In this document: positions 47,553 through 56,201 of the stretch, piece by piece
How positions within the stretch are numbered: the stretch's first letter is position 1
Layout of the letters: every line of letters starts with the position of its first letter
Assembly: GCF_012102745.1 (NCBI RefSeq)
Contig: NZ_JAAVSY010000002.1
Span: 140,376 to 204,375, forward strand
Origin: Haematospirillum sp. H4485
GTDB lineage: Bacteria; Pseudomonadota; Alphaproteobacteria; Rhodospirillales; Rhodospirillaceae
Reading direction: 5' to 3'
Length of the DNA stretch: 64,000 bases
The notes under the pieces: generated by a model
Database searches by the model: none
The model's input: the letters and a program-made list of their open reading frames with translations, nothing else
What the model was told of the DNA's origin: nothing
Position numbers and translations under genes: made by a program

Positions 47553-49036
47553 TGGTCAACTTTCCCGCGTTCCCGTTCAGCCTGAACCGTCACGATGATG
47601 ACAAACCACAGGAAGAGTGCGGCGTTTTCGGTATCTTTTCCGACCCCGACGCCGCCGCGCACACGGCTCTCGGCCTGCACGCCCTGCAACACCGGGGCCA
47701 GGAAGCGGCGGGGGTTGTATCCTGCGACGGAGAGAACTTCCACACCCACAAGGGACTGGGGCACGTCCACCGGGTCTTCCGGCCCGAAGCAGGGGTACCG
47801 GGCCTGCCGGGAAGCATGGCCATTGGTCACGTGCGTTACTCCACGTCGGGCGATACGGCCCTGCGCAATGTCCAGCCCCTGTACGCCGACCTGGCCTGCG
47901 GCGGCATTGCCCTTGCCCACAACGGCAACCTGACCAATGCCCTGACCCTGCGCCACCAGCTGGTCCAGCAGGGCTGCATCTTCCAGTCCACCAGCGATAC
48001 CGAGGTGATCATCCAGCTGATGGCCCGGTCGCGCAAGGCTTCGGTGGAAGACCGCCTGATCGATGCCCTGTCCCAGGTGGAAGGGGCCTTCTCCCTTGTG
48101 GTCATGACCGCCGATACCCTGATCGGGGTGCGTGATCCACACGGTTTCCGCCCCCTGGTGCTGGGCAGCCATGGCGATGCCACCCTGTTTGCATCGGAAA
48201 CCTGCGCGCTGGATATCATCAGCGCCGAATACGTGCGGGATATCGAACCCGGGGAAATGGTGGTGATCAACCGTGCCGGCCTGCGATCCATGCGGCCTTT
48301 CCCAACGGTCGGGCGGCGGTTCTGTATTTTTGAATATATCTACTTTGCCCGTCCGGATTCGGTCTGCGAAGGGCTGAGTGTCTATGACATGCGCAAGAAA
48401 ATCGGCATGGAGCTGGCGCGGGAAGCCCCGGTTGCGGCCGATGTTGTGGTGCCGGTTCCCGATTCCGGCATTCCGGCCGCACTGGGATATGCCCAGGAAA
48501 GCGGCATCCCCTTCGAACTGGGGATCATCCGCAACCATTATGTCGGACGGACCTTTATCCAGCCGACCCAGAAAACCCGCGATATCGGCGTACGGCGCAA
48601 ACACAACGCCAACCGTCTGTATCTGGAAGGCAAGCGCGTGGTCCTGGTTGATGACAGCATCGTGCGCGGCACCACCTCCACCAAGATTGTGGACATGGTG
48701 CGCCAGGCCGGCGCCGCCGAGGTACACCTGCGGATCTCGTCCCCTCCAACCGCACACCCGTGCTATTTCGGGATCGATACCCCGGAACGGGAGAAACTGC
48801 TGGCCGCACGCTTTGATGTTCCGGGCATGGCCCGCATCCTGGGGGTAGACAGCTTGGCCTTTATTTCGGTCGATGGCCTGTACCGCGCCGCCGGCCAGCC
48901 CGGACGGAACGAACAAAACCCCGGTTTCTGCGATGCCTGCTTTACCGGCGATTATGTCTCGAAACTGACCGATCTGGCCACGCCGGATACCCTGCGGGTG
49001 GTATCCCGTCTGAACGAACACCGTCGTAGCATCTGA
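47549..49036 (+). CDS. purF: Amidophosphoribosyltransferase PurF
   Basis: A protein of 495 aa. First committed step of purine synthesis: PRPP plus glutamine to phosphoribosylamine. The N-terminal Ntn-hydrolase glutaminase has the nucleophile Cys exposed by propeptide removal in PQEECGVFGIF, and HNGNLTNALTLR. The PRTase domain has the PRPP motif VVLVDDSIVRGTTSTKIV. A conserved KTRDIGVRRKHNA and cysteines in CYFGID belong to the Fe-S type of PurF common in bacteria. Start ATGATG overlaps cvpA. Confidence 0.96.
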   Translation: MMVNFPAFPFSLNRHDDDKPQEECGVFGIFSDPDAAAHTALGLHALQHRGQEAAGVVSCDGENFHTHKGLGHVHRVFRPEAGVPGLPGSMAIGHVRYSTSGDTALRNVQPLYADLACGGIALAHNGNLTNALTLRHQLVQQGCIFQSTSDTEVIIQLMARSRKASVEDRLIDALSQVEGAFSLVVMTADTLIGVRDPHGFRPLVLGSHGDATLFASETCALDIISAEYVRDIEPGEMVVINRAGLRSMRPFPTVGRRFCIFEYIYFARPDSVCEGLSVYDMRKKIGMELAREAPVAADVVVPVPDSGIPAALGYAQESGIPFELGIIRNHYVGRTFIQPTQKTRDIGVRRKHNANRLYLEGKRVVLVDDSIVRGTTSTKIVDMVRQAGAAEVHLRISSPPTAHPCYFGIDTPEREKLLAARFDVPGMARILGVDSLAFISVDGLYRAAGQPGRNEQNPGFCDACFTGDYVSKLTDLATPDTLRVVSRLNEHRRSI

Positions 49037-49058
49037 CTGCACAAGGATCTGAACAGCC

Positions 49059-49790
49059 GTGAGCAAACGACTGGAAGGGCGCATTGCCCTGGTAACCGGG
49101 GCATCACGCGGAATCGGACGTGCCCTTGCCCACCACCTGGCCACCGAAGGCGCCACGGTTGTGGCCGTTGCCCGCACACAGGGCGCGCTGGAAGAACTGG
49201 ATGACGCGGTTCATGGCGCATGCGGAACCCGCCTGGTTCTGGTACCCGAGGATCTGCGCAAGACCGACAGGATCGACCAGATGGCCGCCGCCCTGTACCA
49301 AAGGTTCGGACGGCTGGACATTCTGGTCGGCAATGCCGGGCTTCTGGGGCAGCTGGGACCGGTCGGACACATCAAGCCCAAGACGTTTGATGATGTGATG
49401 AACACCAACCTGCGCGTCAACTGGGAACTGATCCGCTACATGGATCCGCTGCTGCGTCTGTCCGATGCCGGGCGGGCGGTGTTTGTAACCAGCTCGGTCG
49501 CGCGGGCACCACGGGCCTACTGGGGTCCCTATGCCGCATCAAAGGCCGCGCTGGAGGTTCTGGTCAGAACCTGGGCGGAAGAGGTCAGGCAAACCCCGCT
49601 GCGGGTCAACCTGTATGACCCGGGTGGCACCCGCACCCGGATGCGGGAACAGGCGTTCCCGGGGGAGGACCCGCAAACCCTTCCCCCGCCAGAGGTTCAT
49701 GCCGTACCCGTTCTGGACCTGGTGGCCGCCGACTGCCCGCACCACGGGGCAACCATCATGTACCGGGAACAAGTGGAAACACCGCTCTGA
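49059..49790 (+). CDS. Short-chain dehydrogenase/reductase (SDR)
   Basis: A protein of 243 aa from a GTG. Classical SDR elements: VTGASRGIGRALAHHLA (cofactor), NAG in VGNAGLLGQLGP, the catalytic Ser in FVTSSVARAPRA and Tyr-x3-Lys in YAASKAALEVL. The catalytic part fits the YciK-like branch (a loop with PVGHIKPKTFDDVMNTN), a group of uncharacterised oxidoreductases. The substrate is unknown. It lies 22 bases after purF and may share its transcript. Confidence 0.85.
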   Translation: MSKRLEGRIALVTGASRGIGRALAHHLATEGATVVAVARTQGALEELDDAVHGACGTRLVLVPEDLRKTDRIDQMAAALYQRFGRLDILVGNAGLLGQLGPVGHIKPKTFDDVMNTNLRVNWELIRYMDPLLRLSDAGRAVFVTSSVARAPRAYWGPYAASKAALEVLVRTWAEEVRQTPLRVNLYDPGGTRTRMREQAFPGEDPQTLPPPEVHAVPVLDLVAADCPHHGATIMYREQVETPL

Positions 49791-49800
49791 ACCGCCTGCC

Positions 49801-50439
49801 CTAGAACAGGAAAACAGCCCCGACCCCCAGGGCCAGAACAAACATCCCGCCCCAGAACAGCGGGTAAAAGTGGGTGTCGATCACTGTTCTGGCCCGGGCG
49901 CCGTACATGCGGAACAGCCAGGCTACAAACAGGAAACGGGCACCACGGGTCAGGGCGCAGGCCAGAACAAAAGCCGGCAGGTTCATCTGCGCCACACCGC
50001 CGGCAATCGTGACCAGCTTGAAGGGAATGGGCGTCAAGCCCTTTGCCACAATAATCCAGGCGCCCCATTCGGCAAAGCCGTCACGAAACACGGCAAAGGC
50101 ATCCTGCAGGCGATAGGCCTCGATAATCGGGCGCCCGACCAGCTCGTACAGACCGGCACCGATGGCATAGCCACACAGCCCGCCCAGAACAGACATAAGG
50201 GTACACCACAGGGCCGCCCGTATGGCCCGGTCTGGCCTGGACAGGGCCACCGCCATCAGGATGGGATCCGGGGGGACCGGAAAGAACGACGCCTCGGCAA
50301 AGGAAACCAACCCCAGAACCGGGATGGCCCGGGGCCCCTCCGCCACACGCAGGGTCCAGTCATACAGGCGGCGAATCAGCCCCCTGCGGACAGGTGGGGA
50401 TGCAACAGGAACCGTTTCGGACAATCTGGACACAATCAT
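49801..50439 (-). CDS. YqaA/DedA family (VTT-domain) membrane protein
   Basis: About 212 aa from the ATG at 50439 (MIVSRLSETV). It has five or six membrane segments and the VTT/SNARE-associated family features: PVPPDPILMAVALSR near the first re-entrant loop and KGLTPIPFKLVTIAGGVAQM in the middle. The G-x-x-P-I-P/P-V-P pair is typical of YqaA-type DedA relatives. Members are linked to membrane-lipid homeostasis and possibly lipid flipping. It faces the SDR gene, leaving ten bases between stops. Confidence 0.8.
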   Translation of the reverse strand: MIVSRLSETVPVASPPVRRGLIRRLYDWTLRVAEGPRAIPVLGLVSFAEASFFPVPPDPILMAVALSRPDRAIRAALWCTLMSVLGGLCGYAIGAGLYELVGRPIIEAYRLQDAFAVFRDGFAEWGAWIIVAKGLTPIPFKLVTIAGGVAQMNLPAFVLACALTRGARFLFVAWLFRMYGARARTVIDTHFYPLFWGGMFVLALGVGAVFLF

Positions 50440-50735
50440 CAAACCCAAGCAAACAGAAACAGGCCGCCAGATTGCCTGTCCCGGCACAAAAATACAGCCT
50501 TTTTTCCGACAGTCCCGTTCAAAACACGCCACCACATCGACCCCGAACGTCATGACCGGGCAGAATACCCTTCAGGACACCGGACAGAAATGTCTTGATG
50601 ATTCATCGTCCTGCCCTGAAGCTGACAGGACAGACCCGTGCGGTGCCCTGTTCCAGCGCTCCGGTCTTTTGTTGCGTCATCCCTGTACAGACACCCTGCC
50701 CCCTGTCTTTCCCATACGGATGCGGAGTGCACCCC

Positions 50736-51455
50736 ATGACGAAACGCTTTCTTCAGGTTGTGCTTGCAGTTTTTCTGCCCCTGACCGCAACAGCAGCACC
50801 CCTGACCTTCAATACCGAAGAATGGTTTCCCTATAACTACACCAAAAACGGAAAGGTTGTCGGGGCATCAACCGAATTGATCAAGCTGATCGGCAAGAAT
50901 GCCGACGTTGAGTACGAAATTGTGCTCGGCCCATGGAACAAGTCCTACACCGAGGCCCTGAACCTTCCCGGCAAGTGTGTTTATACCGCCGCTGTCACCG
51001 ATGAAAGAAAGCCCCTGTTCAAATGGGTGTACCCCTTGGACACAACCCGGGTGGTTATTTACAAACTCAAGGGCAAACCCCTGACCGCATCATCCCTGGA
51101 TGACCTGAAGGGCAAGAAAATCGGCGGCTATACCGATGACGCCGCAAGTGAATTCATGAAGAGCAAGGGATTCGTCATCGATGAAGCCCCGGCAGACAAC
51201 GTCAATCCGAAAAAATTGGTAACCGGCCGCATCGATGTGTGGGTTACAACCGACACATCCGGCCCGAAGCTGGCCAAGGAGGCTGGCGTCGAGATCGAGG
51301 GAGTCATGGTTGCCCACGAACATACACTGGGCTTGGCCTGCAACAAATCGGTTGATGATGCCGTGATCGCCAAAATGCAGAAAGCACTGGACGACCTGAT
51401 TGCATCCGGCGAGGCCGACAAGATCCGGCAAAACAAATTCCAGATGCAAGAGTAG
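50736..51455 (+). CDS. Array SBP 1: periplasmic solute-binding protein (SBP_bac_3 type)
   Basis: A protein of 239 aa from the ATG at 50736 (MTKRFLQVVLAVFL), first of seven tandem paralogues. The signal peptide ends near TATAAP. Conserved family points: FNTEEWFPYNY at the mature N-terminus, LGPWNKSYTEAL, Cys in GKCVYTA, the presumed ligand-binding Arg in DERKPLFKWV, GRIDVWVTTD, and Cys in LGLACNKSVDD. The protein is full length, with both lobes of the family. It is a periplasmic binder of a small polar ligand, probably an amino acid or relative. No permease or ATPase lies in the window, so it may act as a sensor or scavenger. Confidence 0.85.
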   Translation: MTKRFLQVVLAVFLPLTATAAPLTFNTEEWFPYNYTKNGKVVGASTELIKLIGKNADVEYEIVLGPWNKSYTEALNLPGKCVYTAAVTDERKPLFKWVYPLDTTRVVIYKLKGKPLTASSLDDLKGKKIGGYTDDAASEFMKSKGFVIDEAPADNVNPKKLVTGRIDVWVTTDTSGPKLAKEAGVEIEGVMVAHEHTLGLACNKSVDDAVIAKMQKALDDLIASGEADKIRQNKFQMQE

Positions 51456-51460
51456 GCAGT

Positions 51461-52204
51461 ATGCCCGGTTCCGGACCTCTCAGCGGCCATGCCAGCGCCC
51501 TTGTGGCCTGTGCCTTGGCTCTTGCCCCGGTCCCGGCCGGGGCCGGGCGGCTTGTGTTCAATACCGAGGAATCCCCTCCGTTCAACTATTTCCAGAACGG
51601 GAAGGTCGTCGGGACATCGGCTGATATTGTGCGACGGATCGCCAAGGATGCCGACATTGCGTATGACATCATCGTCGGCCCCTGGAAAAAGAGTTACAAC
51701 AATGCCCTGACCCAAGATGGACACTGCGTCTTCTCAACAAAGTTTACCGAAGCCAGGGAGCCTCTTTTCAAATGGGTCATGCCGATCGAAATCAGCAAGT
51801 CCGTGATCTACAAGCGCAAGGGAGATCCCTTCAAGGCGCTGTCCCTGGAAGACCTGCGCGGCAAGAAGGTTGGATCGTACAGCAATGACATCTGGATCGC
51901 TTACCTGCGCGATGCCAACATCGAGGTCGAGGAAGCCAACAGCGATTACGTCAACATGAACAAACTGAAGACAGGGCGCATCGACCTGTGGGCCGGCGGC
52001 GAAGGGGATGAACAGGTGGCCCGTGAAGCCGGGATCGAGGTCGAGGAAGCGCTGGTCTTTGCGGAAAATGTCATCGGGCTGGCGTGTAACAAACAGATTG
52101 ATGACCATATCATCGAGCGGTTGCAGGAGGCTCTTGACCAGCTCAACGCATCCGGAGAGGCTGAAGAGATACGCCGGTCCCGATACCAAACGCCTGTCCC
52201 GTGA
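51461..52204 (+). CDS. Array SBP 2: divergent paralogue
   Basis: A protein of 247 aa, five bases after SBP 1. The most divergent of the set: the motif reads FNTEESPPFNY and the C-terminal lobe has LWAGGEGDEQV where others have DAWATTD-like sequence. The ligand Arg is kept (TEAREPLFKWV, with Ala replacing the usual Glu before it), as are both cysteines (GHCVFST, GLACNKQ). The signal peptide is alanine-rich with cleavage around AGA, so export is expected. Changes at the pocket suggest a different ligand. Confidence 0.8.
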   Translation: MPGSGPLSGHASALVACALALAPVPAGAGRLVFNTEESPPFNYFQNGKVVGTSADIVRRIAKDADIAYDIIVGPWKKSYNNALTQDGHCVFSTKFTEAREPLFKWVMPIEISKSVIYKRKGDPFKALSLEDLRGKKVGSYSNDIWIAYLRDANIEVEEANSDYVNMNKLKTGRIDLWAGGEGDEQVAREAGIEVEEALVFAENVIGLACNKQIDDHIIERLQEALDQLNASGEAEEIRRSRYQTPVP

Positions 52205-52235
52205 TTTTGGACCTGTAACAAGGGGAACTGTTACA

Positions 52236-52946
52236 ATGCCGGAATGCCGTGACCCTGTCCTTTTCCTCAGTCTGGTGCTTGCGTGTGCACCAGCCGGTGC
52301 ACAGCCGCTTGTGTTCAATACAGAAGAATGGGCACCCTACAACTATATGGAAAACGGGCGGGTTGCCGGTACATCCACCGACATTGTCCGCCTGATCGCC
52401 AGGAACGCAGACATCGATTATGAAACCGTTCTGGGGCCATGGAACCGGTCCTATAACACCGCCCTGAATCACCCGGGAAACTGCGTGTTCTCCACCGTCA
52501 TCACCGACGAACGCAAACCCCTGTTCAAATGGGTCGCCCCCATTGAAAGAACCCGCCTGGTCTTGTTCAAGCTGCGCGGAAACAGCCTCACAGCCACATC
52601 CTTGTCCGACGTGAAAAATATGAAGATCGGCAGCTACAAGGGATCGGTCGAGGTCGAGTATCTGGAAGCGCGTGGTCTGACCGTAGAAGAAGCGCCGGCT
52701 GATTACGTCAATGCCAGCAAATTGAAAAGCGGGCGCATCGATTTGTGGGCAACAGCCGATACATCGGTTCGTCAGGCCCGTGAGGCCGGAGTGGAGATAG
52801 AACCAGCCCTGGTCTTCAGCGAGAATGATCTGGGACTGGCCTGCAACCTGGCCACCGATGATGCCGTTATTGCCAAGCTACAGGCTGCACTGGATGCCAT
52901 CAACGCCTCCGGCGAGGCTGACAAAATACGCCAGTCCAAATTCTGA
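52236..52946 (+). CDS. Array SBP 3: periplasmic solute-binding protein
   Basis: A protein of 236 aa from the ATG at 52236, with AAGGGG upstream; the frame is open further upstream but that part overlaps SBP 2. A short signal peptide contains a cysteine of its own. Motifs FNTEEWAPYNY, GPWNRSYNTAL, NCVFSTVITDERKPLFKWV, RIDLWATADTS, LGLACNLATDDAV. The C-terminal SGEADKIRQSKF is the family tail. 31 bases separate it from SBP 2. Confidence 0.85.
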   Translation: MPECRDPVLFLSLVLACAPAGAQPLVFNTEEWAPYNYMENGRVAGTSTDIVRLIARNADIDYETVLGPWNRSYNTALNHPGNCVFSTVITDERKPLFKWVAPIERTRLVLFKLRGNSLTATSLSDVKNMKIGSYKGSVEVEYLEARGLTVEEAPADYVNASKLKSGRIDLWATADTSVRQAREAGVEIEPALVFSENDLGLACNLATDDAVIAKLQAALDAINASGEADKIRQSKF

Positions 52947-52978
52947 AATGATCTAACCGGTTCACAGGGGATACCACC

Positions 52979-53710
52979 ATGAAGTCATTTTCTGCCATTG
53001 CCCTTCTGGCCACCCTTGTCATCGGACCGGCGGTAAAACCCGGTACGGCCATGGCCCAGGGGCAAACACTGATCTTCAACACCGAAGAGTGGTTTCCCTA
53101 TAATTACGCCAAGGGCGACAGTGTGGTCGGCACAGCAACCGAGCTGGTCAAACGTATCGCCAGCAAGGCCGGTATTCCCTATACGATTACGCTCGGCCCG
53201 TGGAACCGCTCCTATAACAATGCGCTGACGCTTCCAAATCATTGTGTGTATTCCACCAATATCACCGAGGAACGCCGGCCCCTGTTCAAATGGGTTGCTC
53301 CCATCGAGAATGCCCGCTGGGTTGTCTACAAGAAAAAGGGAAGCCTGATAGAGGCCAAATCCCTGGAAGACCTGCGCAACCGCGTGTTTGGCGGCTATCT
53401 GGGTGATGCCATTGCCACCTATCTGAAAAACAATGACTTCAAGGTGGAGGAAGCCGCCAGCGATCACATCAACCCCCGCAAACTGGAAGCCGGACGCATT
53501 GATGTGTGGGCTACCTACGATGCCTCGGGGCTGAAACTGGCTCAGGACAGCGAAGTCGAGATCGAACTGGTACTTCCGATCCGCGACAACGAATTGGGGC
53601 TGGCATGCAACAAAATGGTCGATGACAGCGCCGTCATGGCCATGCAAAAAGTCCTGAACGAGCTCAATGCATCCGGCGAAGCCGATGCCATCCGCAAATC
53701 CAGGCTCTGA
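52979..53710 (+). CDS. Array SBP 4: periplasmic solute-binding protein
   Basis: A protein of 243 aa. Signal peptide to about residue 28 (ends TAMAQG). It carries FNTEEWFPYNYAKGD, GPWNRSYNNAL, HCVYSTNITEERRPLFKWV (Arg kept; R-R replaces R-K), VFGGYLGDAIATYLK, RIDVWATYDASGLKLA and LGLACNKMVDD. The gap to SBP 3 is 32 bases. One lobe glycine loop reads GGYLGDA as in most copies. Confidence 0.85.
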   Translation: MKSFSAIALLATLVIGPAVKPGTAMAQGQTLIFNTEEWFPYNYAKGDSVVGTATELVKRIASKAGIPYTITLGPWNRSYNNALTLPNHCVYSTNITEERRPLFKWVAPIENARWVVYKKKGSLIEAKSLEDLRNRVFGGYLGDAIATYLKNNDFKVEEAASDHINPRKLEAGRIDVWATYDASGLKLAQDSEVEIELVLPIRDNELGLACNKMVDDSAVMAMQKVLNELNASGEADAIRKSRL

Positions 53711-53740
53711 TCCCGGGCGACAGCACAAGGATCAAGACTC

Positions 53741-54451
53741 ATGACCAACTTTCGCGTTCCTGTCATCCTTGTTCTGGTGTTGGCCTCCCATGCTGCCAGA
53801 TCAGAGCCCCTGATCTTCAATACAGAAGACTATTACCCGTACAATTATCTGGAAAATGGCAAGATCACCGGAACATCAACGCGCATTGTCGCCTTGATGG
53901 CAGAAAAAGCCGGTGTTTCATACCGCCTGGTCACCGGTCCTTGGCAGCAGTCTTTCAGCAATGCCCTGAGCCAGAACAACAATTGTGTCTTTTCAGCGAT
54001 CTTCAGCGAAGAGCGGAAAGATCTTTTCAAATGGGTCCTGCCCATAGACACCATGCGGATGGTCATCTACAAGCTGAAGGACAGCCCGCTGACCGCCAAC
54101 ACCCTTGATGACCTCAAGGATCACACCATTGGCGGGTACAGCGGCGATGCCTCGGCATCCTATCTGAAGCTACGTGGCTTCCGGGTCGATGAAACCACAA
54201 CAGACAGCCTGAACCCCATGCGCCTGCGCACCAAGCGGATCGATGCCTGGGCCACATCAGACTTTCTTGGCCCCAAGCTGTCAAGGGAAGCCGGCGTGGA
54301 CGTTGAACCCCTTCTTGTTGTCAGCGAACGCGCCATGGGATTGGCCTGCAACAAGTCAATTGATGATGTTACTATAAAAAAACTTCAGGATTCACTGGAT
54401 GAGATGAATAAAAATGGTGAACTTGAAAAAATAAGGAGCGATAAAAAGTAG
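53741..54451 (+). CDS. Array SBP 5: paralogue with AT-rich 3' end
   Basis: A protein of 236 aa. Motifs FNTEDYYPYNY, GPWQQSFSNAL (Gln replaces Asn/Arg seen in others), NNCVFSAIFSEERKDLFKWV, RIDAWATSDFLGPKLS, MGLACNKSIDD. The last 30 codons, from about position 54360, are strongly AT-rich with AAA/ATA codons (VTIKKLQDSL onward), unlike the rest of the gene and its paralogues. The 143-base gap after it is equally AT-rich. Still a complete frame with the family tail. Confidence 0.82.
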   Translation: MTNFRVPVILVLVLASHAARSEPLIFNTEDYYPYNYLENGKITGTSTRIVALMAEKAGVSYRLVTGPWQQSFSNALSQNNNCVFSAIFSEERKDLFKWVLPIDTMRMVIYKLKDSPLTANTLDDLKDHTIGGYSGDASASYLKLRGFRVDETTTDSLNPMRLRTKRIDAWATSDFLGPKLSREAGVDVEPLLVVSERAMGLACNKSIDDVTIKKLQDSLDEMNKNGELEKIRSDKK

Positions 54452-54594
54452 AATAAAGATACAAAAACTAAATACATATGAATGCATATTACAGATAACA
54501 TATTGACCTTGGATAAAAATTAGTAGTTTAATCATCCGGCGCGTGGCGAGTGGAATTTCTGTGATTAAGCCCATCAAAAACGGGGAGTGTCCTG

Positions 54595-55302
54595 ATGTTC
54601 AAACGCTTTTTGCCTGCTCTTGCCCTGCTCGTGGCACCGGGTGTGGCTGCAGCCCAGACCTTGACCTTCAATACTGAAGAATGGTTCCCCTACAACTATG
54701 CCAAGGATGGCAAGGTTGCCGGCACGTCCACCCAGATTGTGGAACGAGCCGCACAGGCTGCCCAGGTCCCCTACACCATTGCCCTCGGGCCATGGAACCG
54801 GGCCTATAACACAGCCCTGACGCAGAAAGACAACTGCGTTTATTCGACCACCGTCACCGACGAGCGCAAGCCCCTGTTCAAGTGGGTCACGCCCGTGGAA
54901 ACCGTGAAGTGGGTGGTCTACAAGGCCAAGGGCAACGCCCTGACGGCTGCATCCATGGACGATCTGAAAGGCAAGAAGATCGGTGGCTATGTCGGGGACG
55001 CCGTGGCCAACTACATGAAGAGCCAAGGCTTCACTGTTGACGAAGCCCCCGGCGATGATGCCAACCCGAAAAAGCTGCAGGCCGGGCGTATCGACGCGTG
55101 GGCCACAACCGATATTTCGGGGATCAAGCTGGCCAAGGACGCCGGCGTGGAAATCGAGAAGGTAATCGACATCCGCGAGAATGTTATGGGCCTTGCCTGT
55201 AACAAGGAAATCGACGATGCCACGATCGCCAAGCTTCAGGCCGCGCTGGATGCTCTCAACTCATCCGGGGAAGCTGAAAAAATCCGTCAGTCCAAGTTCT
55301 GA
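54595..55302 (+). CDS. Array SBP 6: periplasmic solute-binding protein
   Basis: A protein of 235 aa. GGGGAGTG precedes the ATG. The signal peptide ends near VAAAQT. FNTEEWFPYNYAKDG, LGPWNRAYNTAL, DNCVYSTTVTDERKPLFKWV, GGYVGDAVANYMK, RIDAWATTDISGIKLA and MGLACNKEIDD match the family best of the later copies. After a 143-base AT-rich gap from SBP 5 it may have its own promoter. A strong hairpin follows it. Confidence 0.85.
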   Translation: MFKRFLPALALLVAPGVAAAQTLTFNTEEWFPYNYAKDGKVAGTSTQIVERAAQAAQVPYTIALGPWNRAYNTALTQKDNCVYSTTVTDERKPLFKWVTPVETVKWVVYKAKGNALTAASMDDLKGKKIGGYVGDAVANYMKSQGFTVDEAPGDDANPKKLQAGRIDAWATTDISGIKLAKDAGVEIEKVIDIRENVMGLACNKEIDDATIAKLQAALDALNSSGEAEKIRQSKF

Positions 55303-55309
55303 TCCTTAC

Positions 55310-55357
55310 CCCTGCTGTACACCGTGGGAACACTGTTTTCCCCGGTGCACAGCAGGG
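55310..55357. repeat. Long inverted repeat between SBP 6 and SBP 7
   Basis: CCCTGCTGT...CACCG..GGGA pairs with TTCCC.CGGTG.ACAGCAGGG to make a long interrupted stem (mismatches opposite two A/C positions). There is no T-run, so it is not a classic terminator. It could stabilise the upstream transcript or limit read-through to SBP 7. Confidence 0.6.
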
Positions 55358-55401
55358 ATCCTGCCTTCAGGCATAGGCGAGAGAGAGGTAAGGAGCACCT
55401 T

Positions 55402-56124
55402 ATGCGCATACGCCCTGTGCTTGCCGTGCTTGCGTTCACGATGCTGCCAGAGCAGGCTACGTCGGCAACACCGATCCTGACCCTCAACACTGAAGAATGG
55501 TATCCGTTCAGCTATACCAAAGAACACAAGTCCTCTGGTACAGCTGTCGAGATTGTGCGCCTGATCATGAAACAGGCGGGCATCAGCTACCAGATTGTCA
55601 ATGGCCCGTGGAACCGGTCGTACAACACGGCCCTTGTCAAACCCGAAAATTGCGTCTTCCCGACCCAGATCACAAAAGACCGCAAGCCCCTGTTCAAGTG
55701 GGTCAGCCCGATCGAAACAAACCGGTGGGTGGTCTACAGGAAAAAGGGCAGCCCGTTACAAGCCAAGACCCTTGATGATCTGAAAGACAAGATCATTGGC
55801 GGCTATATCGGCGATGCTATTGCCGTACACCTGAAAGGCAGGGGCTTCTCGGTTGAAGAAGCAACAGCAGACCACTTCAATGTCAAGAAGCTGGAATCCG
55901 GCAAGATTGATGCCTGGGCGACAACCCAGATTTCCGGCATGAAGCTGGCCAAGGATGGCGGCCTGGAGATCGAACAGGTTCTGGAGATCCGCGAAAACAC
56001 TCTGGCACTGGCCTGCAACCGTACACTGGATGATGCCCTCATCTCCAAGCTTCAGGCTGCCCTTGATGCCCTGGAAGCTTCGGGGGAGGCCGAAAAAATC
56101 CGCCAGTCCAAATTCCAGGAATAG
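55402..56124 (+). CDS. Array SBP 7: periplasmic solute-binding protein
   Basis: A protein of 240 aa from the ATG at 55402, with AAGGAG upstream. It shows LNTEEWYPFSYTKEH (Leu and Phe-Ser changes in the lead motif), NGPWNRSYNTAL, NCVFPTQITKDRKPLFKWV, IIGGYIGDAIAVHLK, KIDAWATTQISGMKLA, and LALACNRTLDD. The signal peptide ends around ATSATP. The last of the tandem set. A bidirectional terminator and the convergent terC follow. Confidence 0.85.
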   Translation: MRIRPVLAVLAFTMLPEQATSATPILTLNTEEWYPFSYTKEHKSSGTAVEIVRLIMKQAGISYQIVNGPWNRSYNTALVKPENCVFPTQITKDRKPLFKWVSPIETNRWVVYRKKGSPLQAKTLDDLKDKIIGGYIGDAIAVHLKGRGFSVEEATADHFNVKKLESGKIDAWATTQISGMKLAKDGGLEIEQVLEIRENTLALACNRTLDDALISKLQAALDALEASGEAEKIRQSKFQE

Positions 56125-56154
56125 ACCGCCCCGCACATACACGCACCGGAATCA

Positions 56155-56184
56155 AAAAGGCGGGGAACCTGTCCCCGCCTTTTG
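56155..56184. terminator. Bidirectional terminator between the SBP array and terC
   Basis: AAAAGGCGGGGA pairs with TCCCCGCCTTTT around a short loop; A-run on one side and T-run on the other serve both convergent units. Confidence 0.85.
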
Positions 56185-56201
56185 TCCTGCAACCCTTCAC
56201 A

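Noticed and set aside
47204..49177. Long minus-strand open frame antisense to purF and the SDR gene
   Set aside because: It lies exactly opposite well-supported genes; high third-position G+C of the real genes keeps the opposite frame free of stops. The same applies to 41018-42175 (opposite dnaB) and 57517-58860 (opposite the APH fusion).
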